64,000 nt of DNA from Tetrapyrgos nigripes (taxonomy: Eukaryota; Basidiomycota; Agaricomycetes; Agaricales; Campanellaceae), in assembly GCA_013368315.1 (NCBI GenBank), contig JAACJM010000135.1, positions 124,001-188,000 of the forward strand. The letters run 5' to 3'. Below, piece by piece: positions 10,761-22,129 of the stretch. Under the pieces are notes generated by a model. The model worked only from the letters and a program-made list of their open reading frames with translations, searched no databases and was not told where the DNA came from. Numbering within the stretch: the first letter of the stretch is position 1; the number at the start of each line of letters is the position of its first letter. The position numbers were made by a program, and so were the translations under genes.

Positions 10761-10938
10761 ATTACCTTTTCTTTTTTGCCTAAATGTCTTTCAAGTTGTA
10801 CATTTATGGGTAACTACAAAAATATTTGGACGCTTTAAGCGTCGCATTCTGAATGTGACGACTAAAGTGTTGCATCATGTATGTACATACATGACTTATT
10901 TGTTATGTACCTTGTTCTTCTACCACCACCACCAAGAC

Positions 10939-12351
10939 CGGGTATCAGAAATCTGCGGGTACCCCATGCGGGTACACAGCGGGTACATGCGGGTGATGCG
11001 GGTGATGCGGGTGATGCGGGTGATGCGGGTGATGCGGGTACCCATTACCCTTTGCTTATCATGTAGAATCTTAGTTGATTAAGCCTTCTAATTGCTCTTT
11101 TTATTGTGTAGATAGTCCTTTCAAAATGCAGAGTCTGTTGTGTAGCAATTTCACAAAGAACAGAACGCGCTGTCGGTATTGAGGTAAAATCATTCATACA
11201 AAAATGATGGGATTTACGTGGTATATGCAAGACTCAGCATCACCTATCATTGACACTTTCTGACCCACTCTGCACTTACTTTTGCCCTTCTCTGCAAATG
11301 GGACTGCTTGTAAGTATGAGTATTCAACGTTACATAGCCTTAGTTGCATAGAATATTCTTTTTGTAGAAATGGCTTGGTAAAAGCATCATACGGCCCGCT
11401 GTTGATGCTACTTTAGCAGGCAGGTTAGTGTACCAGCATGAAAGGCAGTTCAGTCACAAATCACAGCCAAAAAATCTAAGGCCAGATTTGACATTTTCTA
11501 TTTATTTTTTTTTTGGATTTCTTCTGGATTTTTTTTGGTCAGAGAGACTGAGCTTTCATTCATGCCAGGACAGTAGTATGTATGTGCAAATAGCCGTTCA
11601 TTCTCTTCAACGGACTCTCATACAACATCAAGGCAAGAAACATAGTACCCGCATAGGTACCCGCATGTGCACAGCCACTGCGGGTACCATGCGGGTACCA
11701 TTCGTGAGCATTACTAACATCCACACAACATCTAACAGTTTGAAAACAAGGAATGCTGTAGCTTCTGTACTAATAGCCAGTACCTTGACATGCTCAATGT
11801 GTAGAAGTAAATTTCTATCATAAATTCTAGTAAACCTTGGGCTGAATTCACATTGATCTTGACTTTTCTAGAATTGGATGAACAAATTACTTTATTGAAC
11901 ACTTGAAACATTGACTCAGTGATGTATTAGAATGAGTATGTTGCATTTACACTGCGAACCACGAAGAGTTTTATTGATGCAGGCTTCATTTCAAGTCTAA
12001 GGGTAATTTGGGTACATAATTCATAGAATATTGGCATGCAGAGAATGGAAATAGTCTCTAGTGCATGCAATAAGCTTTTGGCAAAAATATCTAAGCTGCT
12101 TTGTAGAGAAATACTTGAGTTAGGAATGAGACTACTGCAGATGGGAGTGAGTGGCTGTGCTTATCCATGTACATTTGAGTTTCACTACACTTCGTTGAAG
12201 TCTATCTACAAGCTCTATATTCACTTTTATGTCTCTCTACTATGTTACAAATGCTCGTATGTATGCCATAGAATGCTGAACTCAAATATTTAATGGTACC
12301 CGCAGCCCACCCGCAGACCCGCATGGGGTACCCGCAGATTTCCCTATACCG
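10939..12351. mobile_element. non-autonomous TIR element, copy 1 (GCGGGTACC-word type)
   Basis: The element starts CGGGTATCAGAAATCTGC and its right end read in reverse is CGGTATAGGGAAATCTGC. It is flanked by a perfect 9-bp target duplication CACCAAGAC (10930-10938 and 12352-12360). Both ends carry copies of GCGGGTACC-type words, including six GCGGGTGAT/GCGGGTAC steps at 10989-11040. A palindromic cluster of the same word sits inside at 11644-11699 around TGCACAGCCAC. No long frame is present, so it must be mobilised by a protein elsewhere. The 9-bp duplication fits Mutator-like elements (family rule); superfamily is otherwise unproven. Confidence 0.85.
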
Positions 12352-12396
12352 CACCAAGACTACCTACAACATCCCTCTTCCTCCTGCACCTCCCAC

Positions 12397-12449
12397 CACA
12401 TGTAACTAGGTGTTACATGTGATGTACATTGAATTGGCTTCAATGTACA
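12397..12449. repeat. two adjacent perfect hairpins
   Basis: CACATGTAAC-taggt-GTTACATGTG (12397-12421) is followed at once by TGTACATTGAA-ttggc-TTCAATGTACA (12423-12449). Both arms pair perfectly with 5-nt loops. They lie 36 bp outside the target duplication of TIR copy 1. Confidence 0.8.
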
Positions 12450-13083
12450 GGTGTAGCAGCACCTTGAACTTGGTGTTTGAGACGACAACAACACCTTTTT
12501 TTACGAAATCTCAACCATTTCTGGTCCTTTTTCTATGAACCCGGACTCGATTCCTGGGTTTATGAACCCTCTCTACACGATGGCGAAGGTTTTGAAGGCG
12601 TCCGCCTGCGTTCGCGGACGATAGGGCTATGTTTCGCTTTTTGGGTGTCTTCAAATGCCCATAACTTTTGAATGAGACCTCGGTACGTCCTAATTCCTTT
12701 ATATCCGTGTTCTCCTCGTCGAGAAGATTTTCTAGCATCCCGACATCGTCCATTTGCATTAATTTCTCGTCGACCTCTTTCCACCTCACCTCCTCACCTA
12801 CTTCAACCTGTACCGCCTTCCCACCTTCTCAGAACTCCCTAGCCAGCTCTATTCCTACGTTCTTTGCTCCTCTGCATCGATTGAAATCATCCCTGAGTTA
12901 TCCCGACGCCCTGTTTTTTCGATATGGGTAACCCTCCTCCTATGTACATCAAAAGACCCGCTCTATACTCTGCTTGAAAAAATCCTTTCCCTCCATACCT
13001 CCGACACACCCACCAGTGATGATTTCACTTTTTCTCTCTGCCCACAGCATCGGTTATATCCATCACAACAAGACTCTTCGAGG
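12450..13083. other. no confident gene
   Basis: A 92-codon minus-strand frame (12511-12789) reads a charged protein with RNIALSSANAGGRLQNLRHR, which looks protein-like, but I do not recognise it and see no start context or partner exon. Confidence 0.3.
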
Positions 13084-13151
13084 ATGTCCTATGTCATCTC
13101 AGATTTCTTGACAATGCTATTATATGACGACCACCAACCTAATGCCTCGGA

Positions 13152-14341
13152 ATGCGACGAGGATTGTCCTCGGAGCTACTCATTCACAGACACTGCATTG
13201 GAATTTGGTGCTGTCAAGCAGCTGCTCCAAAGGAGGTCAAAGCATTTCATCCGAACAAGGAAGTCATTGCCAGGGATGATTCCTCGTCTGACAGCAGCGA
13301 CAGGCCGGCAGGTTCTGCTATGGAGTCCCTGTCCTCAGCGAAAGAGGTGTCTGGATCAGGTAATGCCCTAGCCGCATCTGCATTATTTAGTTATCTCACT
13401 GGCAAATTAGGTGGGGTTATGTCGGACAATCTAACCAGGACTGGTGACGACTGTCGTGTACCTCTCCAATCAGCGACAAGCAGTGCTCGTGCTCCAGCTA
13501 TCTCATCGCGGCCACTCCAGCCGTGGGTTGATCCTCGAAATGCTTGGGAAATCGAGCGAATATTTACCGCCAATCTCACTCAAATCATGACCCAGGGTGT
13601 ACTTGCATTGTATAGGCATGCAGATAGCAACATTGCCTATCATGTAACAGTCATCGGCATATCTTTTATAGAGCTGATGTTTCAGAGACCTAGCCAACCT
13701 CTCCCTGATTTCAGCCAGAGCCTAAAACATGAGAACAGTAATATCGAAAGTCTTCCACCAAGGCGCATCGCAGAAATCCTCCAAATACATCCTAAATGCA
13801 CAGTAGGAATTTCGTCTCTTTTTCACTTTGGACAGGATGGAAAGATAGACAGCTTTGATGACCGGTTCATAAAGGTGTTCAGGAGAGAGTATGATGGAAT
13901 TCGCAACCGAAATGCCCTGATTGAAGGAGTTGCCCCACATCCACTCTTCAAAGCTTCTCGCGATCCTTTCTTGGGTAATCTTACGGAAGAAGAAACTGAA
14001 GAAATTGGTAACATTGTCAGCATACTTTCCTTCTTGGCCGCTATTTCAACTCTTATTGTTGACATTGGTACACGCAGGACAAACGAATCAAATTATGGTA
14101 TGATCAGTTCACAGAACAGAGCAGCATGCCACCAAAGCAGGCCTATTTGTTGAAAAAACTTGGCAAACCAAAATCAAATGATCAGCAGGTTTCTCCGTTT
14201 CCTTCGCCACTAAAACCAAAGTCCCGGAAGGAGACGCTCGGCTCAATTATACCACCTCCTTGACTAAAAAGGAAAAGAGGCGACATCAACTACAAGGATG
14301 ATTCTGATGAATCTGATGATGGCAAGGACAACGGGCACTGA
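13152..14341 (+). pseudogene. unrecognised gene, one intron, premature TGA
   Basis: Exon 1 (from about 13152 to 14015, 288 codons if the first ATG is used; the true start may lie in an earlier exon) joins exon 2 through a 62-bp intron, 14016-14077, with TTGTTGAC as a likely branch site and CAG acceptor. The join keeps the frame and gives EEIGNI-DKRIKLWYDQF. Exon 2 has a proline-serine segment (SPFPSPLKPKSRK), then TGA at 14261. The same frame continues with KRKRGDINYKDDSDESDD to a TGA at 14339, which looks like a nuclear-localisation plus acidic tail, so the first TGA probably interrupts the gene (a CGA would fit). I do not recognise the family. Confidence 0.5.
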
Positions 14342-14493
14342 AGGAAGGGTGACTTAGGTTTCCATTTTTTTGTATTTTGTTTGTAACAATCGTCTTGGTC
14401 CGTAGTCCGCAGTACTTATTACTTGTTTCATACTTCTTACTAGACTCATCCCCATCTGTGCTCACATAAGGGATGAGCGCAATCACCAACCAA

Positions 14494-15007
14494 CTGGTAT
14501 CGTTCGTTGGCGCTTAGGACCCCTGGCCGTGGGAGCAGGGACTTGTAAATATTTTCGTTTGCTCTCCAAGCGAGCGTAGAGTCGAGGTCTACTATCCTCA
14601 TTACATCGCAACTTTAAATACTTCAGCTTTCTTCCTGCATTCTAGAGTATTGTTTTAAGTTACACAAAGCCAATAAGTTTAATTCTACGATGCTAAGGAC
14701 CGGGATTGGGGTGAAAGCCGTGATATCCATACGGATATTGAAGCAAGTAATGTCCTGGCCCGTATGGTCCATTTGGCAGGTAGACTGTTGGTGGAGGTAC
14801 TGGAGGCATAAGAGGGATGGCTCTCGAATACAGTTTAATTATATCACGGGCCTACTTTGGTACTATAGCATGTTTCGAAAGGGTATATGATGGACGCAGA
14901 GGCAGAAAAGAGCTTTCTTTGAGATCGGGGCAGAAGAGAGAAACAAAAAATTTTGCAAGTCCCCGCTCCCACGGTCAAGGGTCCTAAGCACCAACGAAAG
15001 ATACCAG
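14494..15007. mobile_element. foldback element with ~70-bp inverted repeats
   Basis: Left arm 14494-14565 starts CTGGTATCGTTCGTTGG and includes CTTAGGACCC and GACTTG. Right arm 14936-15007 read in reverse starts CTGGTATCTTTCGTTGG with the same landmarks; identity is roughly 85 percent by eye. The 370-bp centre is non-coding. I found no convincing target duplication. Confidence 0.7.
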
Positions 15008-15570
15008 CCGTTCTGTGAGAACCCTTGTCGGGGTTTGAAGCAGAACGGATGGGACCGAGCCTAACTTCTTACTTCCTCTCACTGATCGTCCATATCTTTA
15101 AATCCGCCGTCTCTGGCCTCGCGACCCTGAAGGAACTGAGCTGTACCCCGCTTCCTACAGATTTGGAAAACGCGCTTCCAATGCACACGAAGTGTGGAGT
15201 GCTAATTCTTACGGGTTATTTCTGACCCAAAGTATGCCTCCAAACCCTGTGTATATGGCTCCAGTTTCAGTGAGCAAGATGGCGGGGTTCTGTAAAGATA
15301 TTGGTGAGGTGGATTTGGTGAAGGCAGAACTAGAGGAGGTAGAGTTGGAGGCGAATCCGAAAATTAGAGATGGGCCGATGTCAGAAGGATCTGGTGGCAG
15401 AGAGATTCGGCAATCTGAGCGGGACGTGAAGGTGTTAGTGCAAGAGTTGACGGTCTTTAGTCAATGTTACACGCGTCTTGGTTGTCGAGTTGGACTATGT
15501 ATCTAATCCGTGCATTTACTAAATGCAATACATTTGTGGTCCGGACTGAGTGACATGGACCCTACAGACA
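15008..15570. other. no confident gene
   Basis: May hold the degraded 3' part of the URC1-like pseudogene on the minus strand. Its usual C-terminal signature could not be found. Confidence 0.3.
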
Positions 15571-15574
15571 ACAC

Positions 15575-16640
15575 CGCTACCGAGCCCCATTGTAAGACGT
15601 CTGGCATGAGGACTTGGGATTTATAACATGAAAACGGAAGAAGAGTGAGTAGACGATGAAGGAAGCAAAGTGGTGAAATGGAAAACGTACCTCATATCCT
15701 TAACACCCGCAATAATCTCCGTACTCGCGAAATACCTATCCGCTGAACCCTCCCCTCTCTTCCTCAAATTATACTCCAAGTATTTTGTCACATCCCCCAG
15801 CGCCTTCCCTTCTTTCTGAAAGTAAACCACAACACCCACACCTTTCTTCTTCTCATCTTTAGCCATATCTACCTGAACATCCTGCGCCGTCTGAATACAC
15901 TCTTCAATTGCATACACCAGATATCACTTCCAAATACGTCGCTTCGTTGCATTGGTCATGGATTCGGAGAGTAACGTGGACGTCGGATGAAGAGGAGAGA
16001 AGGGTGGGATCACTGAAGATACAGATGATAAAGTTACCGATTCAAGATTGGGGGAAGGAAGGTTTTTGATGTTGGGTTGCGTGATAATTTCTGGGTACAT
16101 TCCACCGGTTTCCTCGAAGAGGGAACGACGGAGGATGGTTTCGGAACTGTGGAGGAGAGATACGACAAGAATGAATAAAGGTGATGGAGGAAAAGAGTTG
16201 AAGAAGAGTGATAAGTCAGCAAGTGACAACAAAGAGAAAAATGGATGACTCACATCCCAAACCTCTCAGCTAAACCAGGCAAACAGCAAACGGGCTCTAC
16301 TGTCGCCTTAGTCACAGCAACCTCCATCCCAAGATCAAATACTCATATTCACACTGTCATCCTTCCACTCACAATCCTCTCATCCACGTCAATCTCCCCT
16401 CTCCTCACAGTCTCGTCCAACTCACTCAGCTTTATATGCGCACGTGTAACCACAATTGAAGGCTGGATATCCAACCTCTCGCCGCCTCCTTCCTTAGTAC
16501 GAAGCTAGTTAGCGAAGATCTGAGGAACGAAATGACCCCATAGAACGAAAGAGACGATTTTGCCGGGTTTCCACCATGATTCGTTGGGTGGGACGGTCAA
16601 AATAGTAGGGACAATGGGAAGGAGAGGTTAATATGAAACA
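15575..16640 (-). pseudogene. URC1-like (GTP cyclohydrolase II-like) pseudogene
   Basis: Read from high to low coordinates, pieces in shifting frames match the fungal URC1 uracil-catabolism protein as I know it: PPNESWWKPGKIVSF and WGHFVPQIF (about 16600-16520), LDIQPSIVVTRAHIKLSEL (about 16470-16415), VEPVCCLPGLAERFGM (about 16300-16252), a gtgagt intron, ETILRRSLFEETGGMYPEII (about 16160-16100), RIHDQCN plus GSDIW, then KGVGVVVYFQKEGKALGDVT (about 15850-15790), AGVKDMR and LMPDVLQW (about 15600). Several frameshifts and stops break it, the zinc-binding CTC segment after GSDI is deleted, and the conserved EGR is EGK. URC1 would act on GTP-like chemistry in pyrimidine salvage; this copy cannot work. 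Confidence 0.75.
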
Positions 16641-16739
16641 TCCAACCGTTCACCTCCCCCCTCAAAATCGACAGCCTCTATATCTTCCCCTCAAGCCTGA
16701 CCACGTTGGCGTGGTCACCATCTTCTTCGCCACTTGTAA

Positions 16740-17420
16740 ATGGTTCAGTACTTCCTCCACCAAAAGACGTATAACCCTGTCGCTGTGAAACAGGAAGTCA
16801 CCCCGGTTGAGTGTTTCGAATGTTCGGATACGTGGTATGGATTTCGGTGGGCAGATAGAAACATGAAATGGTCCAATGACTTCATGCAGTTACTATTAGA
16901 AGGAAAGAATTTGCACTGGAGAGAGAGCAGGACCTTCCCGGTCTATGGATTCCGCATGGATGTTAAGAGAGAGAGACGCGTTTATTTGGTTGTGTTGAGA
17001 TCAAACGCTTTCACCGGTGCCATGTACCGCCAACTACTTGTAGTCCCTCATGCAAGCGGACGATGCCTGGTAAGTTAAATTGTGTAGCTGCTACATGTAT
17101 GCTAAGGGTCGCTCCAAAGCTCCTCAAATCCGGCTACGTTTCGGAGAAAAGATGTATACAAGTGAGTTTTAACTTTTTTCTTCGAGGAACGGTATAGATT
17201 CTAATTCAGGCTAGGGGAAGTATGTAAAACTAGCCAGAAAGAACTACAACTCAAGCTCAGTCGGTATCCTGAAAGCATGCTCTCTGGAATTCTGAGCTTG
17301 AACGATATTCGATATTCGTACCCGGGGCGGAAAGCTAACCATTGCGTTCGTATACTCCAAGTGATTATCAGCCGTGAGTTCATTGCCTTCCATGTCAACA
17401 CAGCACCTACAATATCATAG
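16740..17420 (+). CDS. hypothetical gene, probably multi-exon
   Basis: A frame from ATG 16740 runs 110 codons (MVQYFLHQKTYNPVAVKQEV ... LLVVPHASGRCL) to a clean gtaagt donor at 17070. Two further exon-like pieces follow: about 17107-17161 before a gtgagt donor at 17162, and 17211-17420 reading LGEVCKTSQKELQLKLS to a TAG. The exact joins do not all keep frame in my hands (a 37-bp first intron would be unusually short), so the gene may be damaged or my splice sites wrong. No known family. Confidence 0.4.
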
Positions 17421-18787
17421 GCAGTGAGCATATGCTCTGTCAGGATACACAAAGTATCCCGTGCCATAACTACAGGGAATCCCCCACTCTCACGGTGATT
17501 TCTTCTTCAAGGCATGCGTATTGTAGTACCGTTTTTCGGATACTACTTTAGTCTCCCCTATCCGCGCTCTTAGCGCCAACTTAGCGCAACGGTTCCATTT
17601 CAAGTATTTTTGTTCTTCTAGTCTTCTCTCCTTTCCTTACTTTTGATTATTCCCTCATTACGGATCGTATCAAATATCGTATGAGTTTTACTTATATTTT
17701 ATCTCTCACTTTTTGTACCTTTCATTTGTACATTCAAACTGTAATTAGTTTTACTTTGACGTTCGATACATGTCTGGTGTTGTTCCTAGAAGCTGTAGAG
17801 TACGTATATATAGTCTATTAGCTACTTACAATATACCAGATTATCCCAGTGTCTTGTGTCCCAGTGTCATCTTGACTGTTTGTAAAGTTTTCGACTCTAG
17901 AACGGCATTATCAGTGTTTCCAGTCGATCCCAGAAGCTCAATCACTTACTATTATCTTCCCGAGTTTTTCCTCAGGTCTTCATATTTATCCTCTCCCTCG
18001 ACAGTACGGGATCCTCCAGCTATCGACCAGCCTCTGAGCATCTCGTGTAGCTCTTTTGAGTTCCGCATCAGTATATAGTAGGGCGTTGAATTGGTACTTA
18101 TAGGTGATGGTAAACCAGCATATTACGTTCGAGTCGAAAATTGAAAGCACGCGTCCGGTGTACCAAACGATATGGGGACACGTAGCTACGTAGTACATTA
18201 TCTGTATCAGCCGAATCCTAGCTTCTTTTATTCAGAATTGTTCAACAAGAAAATACTGGTACCTTTACAATCATCCTATCCGTTAAGCAACTAGGCCATA
18301 TACCCCCATACGGCCTAGGCTTCCATATTAGGCTCCACTCGTGAGCTGCAGTCTCCTCCAGTCCGAATGATAAAGTCCTAAAAAGATTTCATAAGGTCCA
18401 AACTGACCGGAGTACATAGGTAATCGGCAGGTAAGTGTATGATATCGTTCTACTGTGAGCTCCAAACCACTTACTATTCGAATAATACCACTACTAGGAA
18501 ATGATGCAACTAAATGGCCACAACACGACTACTATCAAAGATTATTTCCGTGAGAGACAAATCGCCCTTTTCAACCGAGATCCAGCAGTTTTTGCGCATT
18601 AAAAGGAGAGGGGCAACATTATGCATATCGAATGAGATCGGTGTCAAATACTATGATGTACGATAGCCAGATGAAAGTAAAATTGTCACAGCACCTCGAC
18701 AACTTGTGGCATATAATATTACAACACTCTCACGTCGTCAGAGTCATCGGTAGGTTCGTCAGTCAGTACTGTCCGGTACTGTCTCGT
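17421..18787. other. no gene seen
   Basis: About 1.37 kb without a recognisable gene, RNA or strong repeat; frames up to ~100 codons look random. Confidence 0.4.
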
Positions 18788-18796
18788 TTTGGAGTG

Positions 18797-20148
18797 CGGG
18801 TATCAGAAATCTGCAGACACCCCCTGCAGACACCCTGCAGACACCCTGCAGACACTCTGATTCTTATCACTACTGACTCATACCTTGTCAACATCATTGT
18901 TAGTTTCTTGTATAGTACACACATTTCTTCTACCTACTATGAATAACAAGAACAATGGCCATTCGTGCACGTACCTAAGTCTCAGACTTGTGACTCTGAC
19001 ACTTTCTGATTTGGAGAGAGGTAGATGATGTCCTAGGTGAATAAGAGTGTGTCGCAGATCGTCTGAAAGTGGCCGGCCGCAAACCATGATGGTAGTATAG
19101 GAACAAAGCAGAAGTTGATGACATGTGGAATAGCAGGCTGCAATTATCTGTGACTAGGGCATTGTTCTCACTCTAGCTGCTTCCTAGATCCCTGCATAAA
19201 CTCCCTAGGCTTTGCTAGACAGCCTTATCTTGCCTGTACTCCCCACAGATATTACACATTTGCTCAGATACAGTAGAGGGAGCCCGAAAAGTGAGTATGA
19301 CAACAAGTGTATCACAGGTCTAGCTATGTACACCATACCCTAGAGACGCTGAAATAATGTTGTTTTGTGCTAAAAATGAAGGCAAAGGTGGGGAAATGAG
19401 TGAGCTGCAGCTCTCACAAAATTGAGCCCAAAAACTCGAAAATTAACCAAAGTGACGCGCACGCGAACTTTTCAAAAACGGCAATAACTTGGTATTATTT
19501 CTACTACAGGGTCATTAACTGCCACAAGCAAGTGTCTGATGTGACTATTTACCTTTACTTAAGGTGTCTGCAAGGTGTCTGCAAGGTGTCTGCAGGGTGT
19601 CTGCAGGGTGTCTGCATGTGGCTGTGCATGTGCAGACACCCTGCAGACACCCTGCAGACACCCTTCCCAAAAATTACAATGAGTACAAATTATCTTGAAG
19701 TTATTATAATGTATTATCTTGTAGAAACATGCTCAGACATGAGCCAAATACTACCAATTGTTTGATATAATAGGATATTCAAAGATCAGTAGTGAAATGC
19801 AGGTAGCAAGCATCTCAAAGCATTATGAGACATCTTGAGTGTCCTTGCTTTACAGATTCACACTGATATACACTCATGAGAATGTATAGATACTCTCCTG
19901 ATATCTTGAATAGAGAAATTCTGTAAGAATGTTTCAGGAAAAAATCTGTGGCTGTGCTTATACTCCTTTTTTTGAAGATTTTTACACTCTGTGTACAGCT
20001 AATACACAACTTTAAAATCATCCTGTAGGTCACATATATATATGGTATGGTACATATAGTCCTATACAGTAATCTACAATGCTATGCGAAGGGTGTCTGC
20101 AGCCTTGCAGGGTGTCTGCACGGGGTGTCTGCAGATTTAGCTATACCG
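18797..20148. mobile_element. non-autonomous TIR element, copy 2 (GCAGACACCCT-word type)
   Basis: Starts CGGGTATCAGAAATCTGC, identical to copy 1 over 18 bp; right end in reverse is CGGTATAGCTAAATCTGC. Perfect 9-bp target duplication TTTGGAGTG (18788-18796 and 20149-20157). Both ends carry CAGACACCCTG words instead of the GCGGGTACC words of copy 1. An internal palindromic cluster (19561-19673) has five forward and three reversed GGTGTCTGCA units around TGGCTGTGCA, the reverse of the core in copy 1. A subterminal segment at 20070-20094 matches 11047-11073 of copy 1, so copy 2 is inverted relative to it. No coding capacity. Confidence 0.85.
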
Positions 20149-20184
20149 TTTGGAGTGTATTGTAAGATGTGATAGATAGTTAGG

Positions 20185-20470
20185 CCGTGGGAGAGCCATC
20201 ACGCCTCGGGACCAGGTGCACTAGGATCGCGTCGACGAGCTGAGCCTGGCGAGGTGGGTCGTGGGACCTGACGGTCGCTGACCGAGTCTGACCGGTAGCG
20301 CATCTGGGTTCTGCGACGTCTTCGCGCTCGCGGGCAGGCCCGCACAGCGAGCGTGGGAACTCGAGACCCACATCGACGAGCTGCTTTCGACGAGGGCTAC
20401 ATGTCGGCGCCGGTCTCGAGGGCTCAGGACGACGGCTGTGGGGGCCTGACCCCTGCTAACGCAAGGCGGA
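20185..20470. other. GC-rich island of unknown origin
   Basis: About 285 bp visibly richer in G+C than its AT-rich surroundings, with many CG dinucleotides (for example GATCGCGTCGACGAGCTGAG). Frames on both strands are short and unrecognised. It begins ~30 bp outside the right target duplication of TIR copy 2. Confidence 0.5.
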
Positions 20471-21204
20471 TAGGGTGATCTGGAGCCGGCAATATTAGTT
20501 GAAAGAGAGATATCAAGAGCCATCGACGACGTCCACAAGATTAATGTCAGCGTACCAATTCGAAGGTTTTCAGCAGACGTCATCTGGATTCAATGACCAA
20601 ATTGGATTGGAGCGGTTGTTTGGACTAATGCTTGGCAGTTGGTTTCCAGCCTACGGTGGAGTATGTATATATAAAAACCGTTTCAAAAACGTCGAAAACC
20701 GAATTATCTGGTATCTAACCGAGTTGAAAAATTTACGCCTTGGGTAACGAAAGACGTCGTCCTTGTTCAGGTAGTGGTATGAGAGAGAGCGATGAACCTG
20801 AGAACTATGAATCAGGAAATACCCTGTTACTTGACATATGATATCTCACCTCATGCGGACGCGTCCCGCAAGTCGAAACTTCCGTTTCGGGACTTGTACG
20901 CTCCGTAGGTGCTGCTTTGCGCCATTCGGTACCTACGCAGAGAATAGAAGAAGAGAGTAGCAATCTGTAATTGAAAGTAATCCGGATAGAAATAACGTAG
21001 GATGCCAAATGCTATGACAATTCCAAACAATGATGTGGCGACTTCAGAAGTGCATAGTCTCATTGTAGGAGATATGAGTACAAAGATACATACGTACATG
21101 TACAGTAGCAAACAAAACGATACACGATGTGGATTTCTAACAGTTACAGAGCACCAGCTATCCAGATGTACATCAATCTCCGCACTGAAAACTACACATC
21201 GCAG
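20471..21204. other. no gene seen
   Basis: Short frames only; nothing recognised. Confidence 0.4.
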
Positions 21205-21896
21205 TTACCCACTGTAATCATACACAATCTTCAAGTCTGTTTCTTCCTTGGCATCGTTGACGATGCGGTAACGCATCGTAAAGTGCTTTTTGCCGTTGAA
21301 GTCCATTAGTCCCCATGTCTGCGACGAATGACCATCAGTTCGCATGAAATTTGAAAAGCTGCCTCGCTGAGATACACACTTCATCTTGAACCCAGCCCTT
21401 CCCGACGACATGGGAGTTGATCAATGTATCATCAGCAGACGTATCCCATCCCTCTTTCAGTGACCCAGACTGTCCTTCCTTCAAATACTCATCATCCTTC
21501 GTAACCTCGCTCAGCTTGATCTTTCTAGACTTGTACACCATCTTCCCAAGGATAGGATTCGAGACTTGCTGTTCGCTGAGGTCAAGAGGACGAACGTCCA
21601 AACTCCATTTGAAACCTCCGCTGATGTAGGGAACGACTTCGATCCGCTCGACGCCGTTGTCCTGGACGGAAGGGGTGATATGGGCTGTGATACTGGCGAG
21701 GCCGAGGGCTTTGCGGGTCACCCATCCGAGGCCTTGGATGCGGAACATGGTGTCCATGGTATCACTGAGGGCTTTGTTCTACGAGGAGGAAATAAAGAGC
21801 GAGTTAAGATACCTGGTGAGCTCAGTGGGTATTATGACGCACCACAGCGAATTTTCCGTTAATTTTGGAGATGGAGAAGTCAGATGGGACGGCCAT
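21205..21896 (-). CDS. conserved small fungal protein, lipocalin-like
   Basis: Three exons join in frame to 188 residues: 21896-21843, 21778-21380 and 21318-21205, with introns of 64 and 61 bp (gtgcgt...tag and gtgtgt...cag). The protein starts MAVPSDFSISKINGKFAV, continues NKALSDTMDTMFRIQGLGWV, ISGGFKWSLDVRPLDL, KMVYKSRKIKLSEV, KEGWD, and ends QDETWGLMDFNGKKHFTMRY and KIVYDYSG. This order (a NK.LSD start, a K.R..KLSEV centre, a W-G-F/L motif and a VYDY end) is that of a small soluble protein common in ascomycetes and basidiomycetes that I know only as a lipocalin-like hypothetical protein. No signal peptide. Ligand unknown. The intact splicing makes it a likely working gene. Confidence 0.75.
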
Positions 21897-22129
21897 GTCA
21901 AGGACAAGAGTCTAGATGCAGAGGCAGAGAAAATGGGGAGATCGATGGAGAGGATCGATGAAGAGCGAGGTATGTGCGCGTTTTAAATCGGTCTCTGACC
22001 AAGGTAAACCAGCGTACTCCGCTCCAGTGGGTCACTGGACTTGAAGGATCTTCTGAAGCTATTTATGAGTCAGAGTAAGTTTCTATGAGCGAAGTGAATA
22101 GTGAGATGACAGACAGAATGTTTGACACA

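Noticed and set aside
20180..20583. Minus-strand ORFs of 63 and 120 codons in the GC-rich island
   Set aside because: Long frames are expected in GC-rich DNA; no recognisable protein.
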